The notes under the pieces: model-generated
What the model saw: only the letters and a program-made list of their open reading frames with translations
What the model was told of the DNA's origin: nothing
Databases searched by the model: none
Source of the DNA: Cryptomeria japonica
Taxonomy: Eukaryota > Streptophyta > Pinopsida > Cupressales > Cupressaceae
Length of the DNA: 64,000 nucleotides
Assembly: GCF_030272615.1 (NCBI RefSeq)
Contig: NC_081407.1
Span: forward strand, 144,590,897 to 144,654,896
Direction: 5' to 3'
Shown here: piece after piece, positions 12,308 through 21,609 of the stretch
Layout of the letters: the number at the start of each line of letters is the position of its first letter
Numbering within the stretch: the stretch's first letter is position 1
Position numbers and translations under genes: made by a program

Positions 12308-12420
12308 TAAAGTCTCTCCCCTAAGTGAAAACCATCAACCCTAGTGAACCTCCCTTCTCTCTCCTTGGAGTTGGAAGAGGGGAGAGCAACTAGGGTTCGA
12401 TTGCGATTTTCTGCTTTACA
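12308..12420 (+). repeat. 3' remnant of the 5' LTR of element 2
   Basis: These 113 bases match the last 113 bases of the 3' LTR (18856-18968), starting TAAAGTCTCTCCCC and ending GCTTTACA. Only two transitions separate them, near 12402 and 12412. The preceding base belongs to the LTR of element 1, so the junction at 12307/12308 marks that insertion. Confidence 0.92.
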
Positions 12421-12423
12421 TTT

Positions 12424-12441
12424 TGGTGAACCCAACGTGAA
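12424..12441 (+). promoter_or_regulatory. Primer-binding-site-like sequence of element 2
   Basis: TGGTGAACCCAACGTGAA begins three bases after the LTR end ...CTTTACA. Position and leading TGG fit a tRNA primer site. The tRNA was not assigned. Confidence 0.65.
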
Positions 12442-13592
12442 CATCCTTTCTGATTTTTCATGCTTAGATCTGAAAAAATTGATTACATTTCCATGTTTGA
12501 TCTTTTGCAAAATTTTAGAGGTGATTGCATAAAAACCCTAAAATTTCTTTTTAGTAATTAAACTTGTAAAATATTTAATTGTTAATGCTTGTTTCAGATC
12601 TGCCCTTCTATTACAAATTATCAATTCATATTTGTGCTTTGATTTTGAAAATTAAGTGGTTAAGTGTCAAAACCCTAATTTTTGAAACCCTCTTGATTCA
12701 ACCTTTGTCCGACAATTTCACTGATCAAAACATCTCCAAATCAGCTGTAACTTTGGATTCCGCAATAAAATCACAATATCTTTCATCCCTGAAAATTTGG
12801 AAAAAAGTTGCGAGGACCGTGTGCACTCCGAGCGCCATCGTCCCCGACATTTTTTCCGAAATTTCGGGAGCTAGATCTTACTGTATTTTCCTGCTAAAAT
12901 CCAGAATTTTGGCTGATTTTATCAAATCTAACACTTTCAAAATTACAGTCAAAGTTGGTCTTGTGATTGCTTGGATTAAGGCTTCTAAACATTCAAAAAT
13001 CATCGAAATTGAAATTTTGTGTCAAAATTGTGTTCTTACTGTCCTAAATCTGAAAAGTGTGTTTGCATTCATTCGAAATTTCAGTGCTTTATTCAAATTC
13101 TTACAATTTGTGACTTTTGAAATTAAGTGCTTAATTACAACAACTTTAATTTTCGCTTTCAAAATTGAATTTTGCGTGAAATTGAGTCAATTTTTAAATT
13201 TCAAAATTTGCATTGCTCTTGACATTCCCTCTAAAATCATAAAATTCAAAATTTTAGTTTCCCTCTCTTTTTCAAAATTCAAATTTTGCATTTTTCGACA
13301 ATCTTGGTAGGATTCAATTTTGAATTTGCAACTTTAATTTGGCCTACCTACAGATCGTAAAATCACTCAATTTTTTTAGATTAGCTTTAAAATCATCATA
13401 CCTTTCATCCCTGCAAATTTTGAAAAAAGTTGCAAGGACCGTGTTGCACTCCGAGCGCCACGGTCCCGGACATTTTTTCCAAAATTTCGGGAGACTGTCG
13501 TGATTGCATTTAACAGCTTAAATCCAGAAGATTGGCTGATTTTACTAAAAATTGCTACCTCTAAATCAAAATCTTTTCTCCCTCTCTAGTGC
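12442..13592 (+). other. Leader of element 2 with a 95-bp internal direct repeat
   Basis: An untranslated stretch of about 1.15 kb. A unit containing TTTCATCCCTG, AAAAAAGTTGC, AGGACCGTGT, ACTCCGAGCGCCA and ATTTCGGGAG occurs at about 12779-12872 and again at about 13399-13494, some 620 bp apart. A shorter, GC-richer relative (GGCGCCGGGCGCCATCGTCC) lies in the 3' LTR near 18571. The open frame at 12579-13310 covers this leader but shows no domain and I do not treat it as a gene. Confidence 0.7.
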
Positions 13593-16115
13593 ATGAGTTT
13601 TACAACAATAAGCCCTACTTACACTATTCCCGTTAGACGAAGCCGTAGAATTAAGTCTTTCCGAGGTTTAATTACCGAGGAGATGGAACCTAATTTGAAT
13701 AGCCTTTTTAACGAGGACATGGGTAATTCCTCTAATCCTCCTAATGATGAAGAAGCTCTCCATGAGGTTTCTGAAGAACAAATTTTGAAATTGGATAACC
13801 AATTTGACGATTTTCGACACTGGATGTCTCAAGAATACCCCGATAGTCAAGCTCTTCCTTTAATTGAGGGTCTAAAACGTATGCTTCAAAGTGATAAGAA
13901 TGGAATTGATATTTTGCGTGGTATTGCACACATTGTGGGTTCGAATGTGATGCCTATGAAAAGTTGTGCTGAAACCTTAGGTTATACACAATCTCCTACT
14001 CAGGTCAATCATTCTATTCCTTTGACGACTTCTATTGCTAGCATACCTACCTTTACATCAAACATAATGGCTACTTCTACACAAGACATTCGTCCTGTGA
14101 TCACCAGTCATGGGGGCAACCCTTCTTCTTCAATTAACCCTCTTCCTTCATTTAATCTGACTTCTTCATTCATTCCTTCAATGAGTGTCCCTATTATATC
14201 TCCACAAATGAACATGACGCAAGGGGGCAATTCGTTTAACCATTCCATTCCTCCTTGTAGTGTTCCTCCTATCCAATCATCTCCTATGACTAATTATCAT
14301 AGAGTCCCACCACCTTACTCTTTACCTTCTTTCAATAACATAACACCTCCATCACAATCTAACACATCTAATATGAATTCTTTGACTGAAGTGACCATTA
14401 ACAATCTTGCACAAACTGTCTCTTCTTTAAAGCAACAAATTGCCTCTATGAATCAATCTAAGTTTAGTGTGCCCACATTTGATGTTGCGAGCCTACTTTC
14501 TCTTGACATTGTTCGAGCTATCCCTCCTAAACATGTTGAAATCCCGCATTTGGAACTTTATAATGGTAAAGGAGATCCTCTAACACATGTTAAGACTTTT
14601 CAAACAATTTGTACTGATTTTGCTTATGACCCAAGGTTGCTTGCAAAACTGTTCACTAGAATATTAAGAGACAAAGCCCTACAATGGTATTGCTCGTTGC
14701 CTTCCTATTCTATTACTTCTTTCGAACAACTTGCAAATGCTTTCATTCAACAATTTCAAAACAATATAAGTCCTAAAGTTACTTTGATTGATTTAATGCA
14801 TTGTAAACAAGGTGTTAAAGAAAAAGTGACTGATTTCATTGGTAGATATAAGCATTTGTATGCTCAAATTTCTTTTCCAGTGCCTGACAATGATATTCAA
14901 AGAATCTTTATTTCTAATTTACAAAAAGATATTCGAGACAAACTTCTGTTTTCTGAGTTTACTTCTTTCCAACAGTTGTGTGCAACTCTTCACAATTATC
15001 AACTGATTGTGAGTCAAATGGAACAATCACATCCTATGGCTCCGAGTGATAAGGGTGATAGCAGTCAACAACCATTTGGGGAGTTTAAACCGAACAGAGA
15101 TTCCATCAAATTCAATGAAAACATCATCAACAACAATGTGAATGCAGCATCAGGTGTGCCTCCTATTTCTAAATTTTTCAAGAAAGAAAGAAAGTATACT
15201 CCTTTGAATGAATCATTGCATAGTATTATGAATAAGTTATTGGACCAAAATGTGCTTACTCTTCCTCCTATAAGGCAAATTGATCCTGCAAAGATTACTT
15301 CACCTTATTTTGATAACAAAGCCTTTTGTCAATTTCATCATCAGCCTGGGCATGATACTGAAAAATGTTTTTCTTTAAAGGGTAAAATTCAAGATTTGAT
15401 TGATAATAATACTATTTCTGTTTCTGGAGTGAATGATAAAGGCAATACATCTGTAGCTCCTCCTAACCAAAATCTTCAGATTTTCACTGATCCATTACCT
15501 TCTCATACCTCTAATGCAATTGAGGCTAATGATTCCTCTCTCTCATCTGATGGTCTTGTGTCTATGACTCCGAATGTGATTAACTTTGTAGAGCAGCAAG
15601 AAAACCCCAAAGAACCTTCCATCACATTTGATTCCAGTGAAACCATCAGGGCACCTGATGGTCCTTTATACATAGTTGCAAAAGTTAAGGATACACCTTG
15701 CCGTGGAGTGCTTATTGATCCTTCGTGCATGGTTAATGTTATTACTGAAGAATTTCTTTTTACTTTGCAGTTGAATCAAGTGATTTATGACAAAACAGAT
15801 GTGATTGTGAAACTATTTGATGCATTTTCTTCTCCTGCAATTGGTTCTATTACATTGCCTATTGAGGTCCATAACAAATCCCTTGATGTGAACTTTTCTA
15901 TTATTCCATCTTCCGAACAATTTCGTGTGAAGCTTGGCTATTCTTGGCTATCTTCCATGAAAGCTATTGCTTCTCCTATTCATAAGTGTTTGAAATTTCC
16001 CCATAATGGTGAAGTTGTTACTGTCAATCATAATCTCTTTAAACCAACTGAAAGAACTTCTAGCGTTCCTATTGATTACTTTTGGCCTAAACAATTCCAA
16101 TCTCTTCCTCCGTGA
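13593..16115 (+). CDS. gag: Element 2 gag with a protease-like domain lacking the active-site motif
   Basis: This 840-residue frame starts at the first ATG after the leader (MSFTTISPTYTIPVRRSRR). A Ser/Pro/Asn-rich region comes first. A Retrotrans_gag domain follows at about 310-475 (LYNGKGDPLTHVKTF, ALQWYCSLPS, FIGRYKHLYAQI). A zinc-knuckle-like CQFHHQPGHDTEKC lies at about 579-592. A retropepsin-like fold spans about 690-815 and ends in KCLKFPHNGEVVTV, as in element 1. The catalytic triplet reads Asp709-Pro-Ser where active enzymes have Asp-Ser/Thr-Gly (element 1 has Asp-Gly-Gly), so proteolysis is doubtful. Otherwise the frame is fully open. The TGA at 16113-16115 is followed by the same frame. 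Confidence 0.88.
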   Translation: MSFTTISPTYTIPVRRSRRIKSFRGLITEEMEPNLNSLFNEDMGNSSNPPNDEEALHEVSEEQILKLDNQFDDFRHWMSQEYPDSQALPLIEGLKRMLQSDKNGIDILRGIAHIVGSNVMPMKSCAETLGYTQSPTQVNHSIPLTTSIASIPTFTSNIMATSTQDIRPVITSHGGNPSSSINPLPSFNLTSSFIPSMSVPIISPQMNMTQGGNSFNHSIPPCSVPPIQSSPMTNYHRVPPPYSLPSFNNITPPSQSNTSNMNSLTEVTINNLAQTVSSLKQQIASMNQSKFSVPTFDVASLLSLDIVRAIPPKHVEIPHLELYNGKGDPLTHVKTFQTICTDFAYDPRLLAKLFTRILRDKALQWYCSLPSYSITSFEQLANAFIQQFQNNISPKVTLIDLMHCKQGVKEKVTDFIGRYKHLYAQISFPVPDNDIQRIFISNLQKDIRDKLLFSEFTSFQQLCATLHNYQLIVSQMEQSHPMAPSDKGDSSQQPFGEFKPNRDSIKFNENIINNNVNAASGVPPISKFFKKERKYTPLNESLHSIMNKLLDQNVLTLPPIRQIDPAKITSPYFDNKAFCQFHHQPGHDTEKCFSLKGKIQDLIDNNTISVSGVNDKGNTSVAPPNQNLQIFTDPLPSHTSNAIEANDSSLSSDGLVSMTPNVINFVEQQENPKEPSITFDSSETIRAPDGPLYIVAKVKDTPCRGVLIDPSCMVNVITEEFLFTLQLNQVIYDKTDVIVKLFDAFSSPAIGSITLPIEVHNKSLDVNFSIIPSSEQFRVKLGYSWLSSMKAIASPIHKCLKFPHNGEVVTVNHNLFKPTERTSSVPIDYFWPKQFQSLPP

Positions 16116-16157
16116 AGTGATCATCTTTTCAAATCTTATCAAAAGTGGAAAATAGAT

Positions 16158-17036
16158 ATGATCCTATCTCTAAGTGAACCTAGAACACCTAAACTTGATA
16201 TCCCTATCATTCTTGAGAAGGAGGTTCTTCCTTTGAAAGATAAAACTAATGTCTTTCCTCAAGAAGATTCCCAACCCATCCCTATGGATGTGACTATGTC
16301 TATATCTAATAAACTTCCTAAAAGTAGACCTATCCCTCCTCGTCATGATGGACTTGGTCTTCTTCCTAAACCAAATATTCCTCCTTTATATGGAGCAGTT
16401 CCTCCTCCTTCCTTTTATAGAGAGAAGAGATCTCCTTCTTCTCCTATTATCCAACCTAAGAGACCACAAGCTAAACACCCAAGTGATAAGGATGAGAACA
16501 TTCCTCCTCCTCAATCTTCTCCAGTTCCTACTAAGACTAGACGAAATCGTTCTGCACGTGAACGCCGACGAAAACGTCGTCTTAGGGCTCAAGCAGCTGC
16601 TTCTCAAACTTTGCAATCTCCAAAAACACCTTCAACAAGCATTATTCCATTTTCTCCTCAGCCGAAAATTGAGCCTAAATCTCCTAAACATAAGATGCAT
16701 GATGGTCTTGATCTTGTGCGAGTTAAAGATCCTATTTTTATAAATCTTGATGATGATATAGATGAAAATTTTATTCATGATGCAAATGTTACTCTTGTTC
16801 ATTCTGATAGTGAATATGAACTTGTTGATATTGATAACCATTTATCTAATGAATTTTCTAAAGCACTTATCCTAGCTCCTAGACAAGAACAATGTGGCTT
16901 GGAACATGAACATAGCCCTTGTTTGGATCTTGTGATAGCTCCATCTGCTGTGTTGAATGTTCCTCCTCTAGCGTGTTCCCTGCCTTCCCGAAACATTGAT
17001 CAGCAAGATCGGGGGGTAGATGACGTGCTAGACTAG
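16158..17036 (+). CDS. Downstream continuation of the element 2 polyprotein, basic Pro-rich
   Basis: The 292 residues are in the same frame as gag, separated from it by one TGA and 14 codons, so gag and this part were probably one protein of about 1147 residues. It is rich in Pro and Ser. HDGLGLLPKPNIPP near residue 63 resembles the G-patch-like linker that follows protease in Tat polyproteins. A strongly basic patch, TRRNRSARERRRKRRLRAQ, lies near 125-145 and could bind nucleic acid or act as a nuclear signal. An acidic stretch (LDDDIDENF) follows. No RT follows. The function is unknown. Confidence 0.6.
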   Translation: MILSLSEPRTPKLDIPIILEKEVLPLKDKTNVFPQEDSQPIPMDVTMSISNKLPKSRPIPPRHDGLGLLPKPNIPPLYGAVPPPSFYREKRSPSSPIIQPKRPQAKHPSDKDENIPPPQSSPVPTKTRRNRSARERRRKRRLRAQAAASQTLQSPKTPSTSIIPFSPQPKIEPKSPKHKMHDGLDLVRVKDPIFINLDDDIDENFIHDANVTLVHSDSEYELVDIDNHLSNEFSKALILAPRQEQCGLEHEHSPCLDLVIAPSAVLNVPPLACSLPSRNIDQQDRGVDDVLD

Positions 17037-17778
17037 TTACATTAGCATAGCAGATTCTCTCCTCCTCTCTTGTGTTACTTCTTCTATATGTTATTCTCAT
17101 TCTTCTATTTGTTGTCCTTAGTGTTGTCTACTTGAGGACGATGCAAAGCATTGAGATCTCTTTTGGTCTCTCTCATGTTGACTCAAAAGACACATGTGTT
17201 CCCTTCTTCTAGGTGACCTTCCTTGATAGGGGAATGAAGAACAATTATGCATACATACATATTATATACATGACTTATCATACAACATACTGACCCCGAG
17301 GACAGCGAAGTCACCTTGTGCTTTGTGTTTTGTGTCTATTATCCTTGGGCTTATCTCACACTTGGGGGCTAAATCCTTGTGATAACGTGCTCCTTTCCTT
17401 TCTCATTTCTTATATGTATCACTACCTTAAAGCAATCACCCCCGGTGAGGCGTGTGCGATCGCTTTAACGTAGGGGGGCATACATCCCGTTCATATCTTT
17501 TCAAGATACTTGAAAATTTCTTGGCGAACTTAGCTTTGCCTTGAAAATTTTCGGTATTCCTTTTGCATGACTCATAGTGAGGGAACCTTACTACTGACAG
17601 TCATGGTTCTCCCTCGTGATCTTCCCTTTTACTTTATCAATCGAAGTCATAAGATCCTTAGTCCACTGGGGGCTTGGTGTATCTTGCCTCCTTGACGTGG
17701 TGAAAGTCTTTCAATGATTGTTCCTTGTACTTTACCGGAAGTATGAGCATACGTACTCCCGCTAAAGTGGGGGCTAAA
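17037..17778 (+). other. 3' non-coding region and polypurine tract of element 2
   Basis: There is no gene here. The terminal purine tract AAAGTGGGGGCTAAA (17764-17778) touches the LTR start TGTAGCG. Related words with GGGGGC recur upstream: TTGGGGGCTAAATCC near 17363, TAGGGGGGCATACATCC near 17472 and CTGGGGGCTTGG near 17666. These could be spare plus-strand priming sites or remnants of internal duplication. Confidence 0.75.
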
Positions 17779-18968
17779 TGTAGCGTCCTAAAATTGCGAC
17801 ACTTGCAATTTCAACTGCATTTCGGTCTTCACGATGGCGACGCAACACGCAACCTGAATGGAGACCCCGAAACCTGATTACGACACTGAAAACTGCATTT
17901 TTCAAGCACCCTGCTGTCCCGGGAGGTGGGACCAGAGCGGCCAGCGCCCTGGTCCCTGGGTCCTATTTTGGGCCCGGTCTCCTTTGGACTTCGGGTCTTT
18001 TTGTTTGCAATTTGGAAAATAAACTTTCCTGGTCGGCCTAAGGTCGGGAAAATCAGTCTATCAGCCCTAATTGACAAGTATATAAACTACATTTTCCTCT
18101 TTCATTCGATATGATGGAAAAAGGCGTGGAAACTATACTCAAGCATTCAAGCATTCAAGCATTCCTTCAAGCAATTGATCATTTCAAGTCTCCATTCAAG
18201 GCTAAGTGTTGCATTCAAGACAAGGATTCAACCATTGAAGAGGAGATCACATACTACATGCTACATACAACATACAAACATACAACAAACAACAACATCT
18301 AAACCTTCGCACATAAGGATACAAACATCCTTAGAACAAGGTATTAGTACTTGTTTTACATTACAGACATTTACATTTACAGCACTTGCTCATTTCTTGG
18401 TTAATTCCAAAATTGGGGTTTGACCTAATGGCAAACCCCTAATCCCTAACCCCCCAATCGTCTTCGCTTTGATGTGTGTAGGTTGCAGGTATGCGGCTGA
18501 AATTGAAGATCTGGAATCCTTGTGCAGAGACGAACAGATCCCCCTTCGTTTCGCGGATTTTTTGAAGGACTGTGGCGCCGGGCGCCATCGTCCCGACAAC
18601 TTTTGCTCAAATTTGCAGGACAGCGCCGTATCAACATTTTACTGCTAATTCCAGGTCCACAGCTTCATACTGTATTCCTATCTCAGTTTATAAGCGAATC
18701 TTTGTCACTTTCTATGCATTCCTAGCTTAATCTTCCTATCAACATTCTTTACAAAAGAGGGTAGCCTTGCTGTCTTAACCCTTGAAACTCATTTAGCATC
18801 CAATCTTGCATTGCGTGGGATTGGATCTTGTGGGTTTCAACCCCTCTTTTGAATGTAAAGTCTCTCCCCTAAGTGAAAACCATCAACCCTAGTGAACCTC
18901 CCTTCTCTCTCCTTGGAGTTGGAAGAGGGGAGAGCAACTAGGGTTCGATCGCGATTTTCCGCTTTACA
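17779..18968 (+). repeat. 3' LTR of element 2
   Basis: 1190 bp, starting TGTAGCGTCC and ending GCTTTACA. A TATA-like ATATAAAC lies at 18080-18087, so transcription would be expected to start about 30 bases further on, near short repeats of CATTCAAG at 18140-18165. A GC-rich hairpin-prone GGCGCCGGGCGCC is near 18571. The element 1 insertion point in the partner LTR corresponds to 18855/18856. Confidence 0.88.
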
Positions 18969-18985
18969 GAAGGTGACCCAACAAA

Positions 18986-21406
18986 CTAAGTATCGGTGGA
19001 AGTGACCATGCTTGTATTGACCTTTGGCAGGTCAGTTTGTGTCTGCATTTCCTTTAGCACTGGTTTTCTTGCTTCATTTCTTATCGGTGGCATCTGTTCT
19101 GGAGCCTTTAGCTCTGTCTGTTTCTCTGTTTGTGCTTCAGATTCCATCTTTTTCCCTATATCCACTGCCTGTTGCTCTGTATTTCCTATTACCGGAGGCT
19201 CTTTGGCTATATCTAATTTTTTACTTGGGTCTTTATCAACTATTATGTTGATCTTTTGGGTATCAACATTTACAGTGAATAGGACTTCAGGATTTGTATT
19301 GCTATCCTCTGTATCCATGCTTTTAGTTGCTGGTTGGTTTTCAGGGATTGTAATTTTTACAAGTGGAGGTAGGTTATCTTTAACCTTTATGCTTGGAAGT
19401 CCACCAATTTTCCCTTTCCCTTTTTCCTTATCCTTCTGATATACTTTAATAGGCTTGGGATTCCTATATTCTTCTTGTTTTTCTTTTTCAACCAAAAATA
19501 TGTCCCAACCATCTTCTGTTTTCTTTGAAACCTCTGTAACTCTACCTGCCATCAGTGAAATTTGTCGGTGTGCAGTGGAAAAAACTGTCCAGTTACCCTG
19601 AGCTATCAGATCATCAATTTCTTTTGGGGAATTTACCGGATATACAACAAGTAGTTTTTCTACTTTTATTTTCTTTTCCAGTTCAATTACTCCTTTCCTT
19701 CTGGCCTCAAGTCTTTTGTATAAGTCATCAGGAATTTCAGTTAAGACTTGCATCAAAAACTTTTTAAACATGTCCATGTGTAATATTACACTCTCCTCAA
19801 CTTGCCCTTTCTCATCAGCCGATAGGGTGTCATAAATTTTCCCTATGTTCTTCAGTTTTCTTTCCTCTATGATCTCATTTAACAAAATGTCTAGAGGTGC
19901 CAAGTCGGTTGTTGCCTTTTTCTTTTTCTTAGGGGTCAGCTTCTTTTTAGGTGTGACCTTTCTGACCGGAGATCTCACAGCTTGTTGCTTTTGCCTTGTC
20001 CTTCTAGGTGAAGGAGTGGTTGCCGGTGAGGGATCTCTTTTCCTAAAAAATCTTTTAAAAGTTGTTGGCATATCTCCTTCTGAAGAAGTACCTACCGGTG
20101 ATAGATGAGCTTCAGGTTGTGGGGCTGCCAACTCATCTTCAGTTATGCCGGTTTTCTTTAATATATCTTCCTTAATGTCTTTTGCTTGTCTGGATCCTTT
20201 CCTCACAAATGCCTCAACCTTTTTCACTCTTTTCTTTGATTGAATTTGGCTTTCTATGGTTTCAGCACTACCAAATATTTCTTCTTTAGGTTCATTGGGG
20301 GCTTCCAGAAGTGCTTTGGCATAAGTTTCAACTATGTGGTCATCTATTTCATAGCCCATTTCTGTTACCTAGATTGTCCTAGGGATGATTGCTTCCATCC
20401 ATATTTCATCGTTTTTGATAGCAAAGCATATATCATCTTTGTATTTGTCTACAATCTTCTGTGATAACCTTGTCATTTTCTTCATTTTTGTCTTTAGTGC
20501 TTGGAAAAAGTCATGAATGATGTTTTCCTTATTCTCGCCCATGGTATTGAATAGTTCTGTCAGTTGCTTTCCTACCGGTATGTCATATCCGAAATCTTTA
20601 TATCCTATACTGGGAACTTGTTTTGTTATATGAAGCATTAGACACACTAACAGATTTCCAAATCTAAACGTTCCTTTCTTATCCTTCTTTATCTTTCCAA
20701 GGTTGTCTATTAGTTCATCCTTTAGCCATTCATAGATGTCAATTTTTGCATTGTTGGTTATTATGTCATAAGCACTCTTGATGCATAAACTTGAAACTGA
20801 GTTGAGTCTATTGGCATGAGTGGCTTTGTAACCTAATATCATGCTTATGAATCTCACATTTGTATCCTTTACATCATTAACCCTTAAAGATCTTTTATCA
20901 GATGTTGCACCTGTTAGGTCAATGACTAAATCATTTGAAACTTTCTTGTTTTTATCTAGTCTTTTATCAGTGGCCAGTAACCCTGTGACAACCTTTACCG
21001 CTTGCTTGGTGATCTTATGAATTGTATCTAACCAAAAAAATTCTCCATGAACTCTGATTAATGCTATCCTAATCACATCCTTAGGAAATTCAGGAATACT
21101 GAGGATTTCTGTGAATCCTAGGGTTTCAATGATTTTGTGTTCAGCTTTGATATTGTCGGTATCATCACATATCTCAGTTTTGTACATGGTTTTGATTTCC
21201 TCGTCTCCTAGCTCTTCAATATTGTAGTGAATATACATTCTAGGGTCTTTAGCATATACAACACCTTTAGGGATTTGAGAGAATGCACCTAAGGTATCAT
21301 CTTTCTTTGCTATTTCGGGGACCAACTGAAATGCGGGCCTAGGTCTTTTAATTACTTCCACAATAGTAGGGTTCGCTATGTATTCAATTGCAGAGGAGGA
21401 TGCCAT
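18986..21406 (-). pseudogene. Long unknown frame of element 3 (345 codons, amber, 460 codons)
   Basis: I do not recognise the family. The frame starts at the ATG at 21406 (MASSSAIEYIANPTIVEV). It stays open to a single TAG at 20369-20371 and continues in the same frame to 18986. The first part looks like a compact alpha/beta globular domain: HGEFFWLDTIHKIT near residue 120, VRFISMILGYKATHANRL near 185-200 and RFGNLLVCLMLHITKQVP near 260. The second part is charged, with a Lys run (KKKLTPKKKKKATTD) and a predicted helical segment, then a hydrophilic tail ending TSMVTSTDT. It shows no motif of gag, protease, RT or integrase. It may be a captured host gene or an accessory protein of the element. 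Confidence 0.6.
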
Positions 21407-21545
21407 GATAAAATACCTTTTTCTATCTTGGATGAATGATTGCTTGGAGTGTGCTTGCTTCTTGCTTGAAATGCCTTAGCTCAGAAATCTTCGTGCTCTC
21501 TAAAAGTTTTAAATCACGGTGAAATGAAATGGAGCCAAAACCTTA

Positions 21546-21552
21546 TTTTATA
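21546..21552 (-). promoter_or_regulatory. TATA-like box upstream of the unknown frame
   Basis: On the minus strand TATAAAA sits in the context CTTTATAAAATAAGG, about 140 bases before the ATG at 21406. There are few ATGs between them. Position and sequence fit a core promoter, which would let the frame be transcribed separately from the LTR. This is inference from sequence only. Confidence 0.45.
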
Positions 21553-21609
21553 AAGTCTTTTTCACTACCTACCACATTAATTGCTTGCCGGTAATGTATT
21601 CACTTAACT

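Larger units (their letters stand above)
12308..18968 (+). mobile_element. Element 2: non-autonomous Tat-like LTR element, host of element 1
   Basis: It has a 113-bp remnant of the 5' LTR, a primer-site-like sequence, a leader, one gag-protease frame interrupted by a single TGA, a 3' region rich in GGGGGCT words, a polypurine tract and a full 1190-bp 3' LTR. RT, RNase H and integrase are absent, so it would need another element's enzymes. The remaining part of its 5' LTR is displaced beyond element 1 and is outside the window. The two LTR segments that can be compared differ at 2 of 113 positions, both transitions. Confidence 0.87.

Noticed and set aside
12579-13310. 243-codon plus frame
   Set aside because: It lies in the untranslated leader of element 2, has repeated Phe/Lys/Ile composition from AT-rich DNA and contains one unit of the non-coding direct repeat.
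18969-18990. A second primer site after the 3' LTR of element 2 (GGTGACCCAAC)
   Set aside because: It resembles the element 2 primer site but lacks the leading TTTT and has a deletion. No internal region of element 2 follows; the minus-strand frame of element 3 ends here.
18996-19439. 147-codon plus frame
   Set aside because: Antisense shadow of the unknown frame of element 3. Its hydrophobic look comes from reading Lys/Glu-rich code on the other strand.
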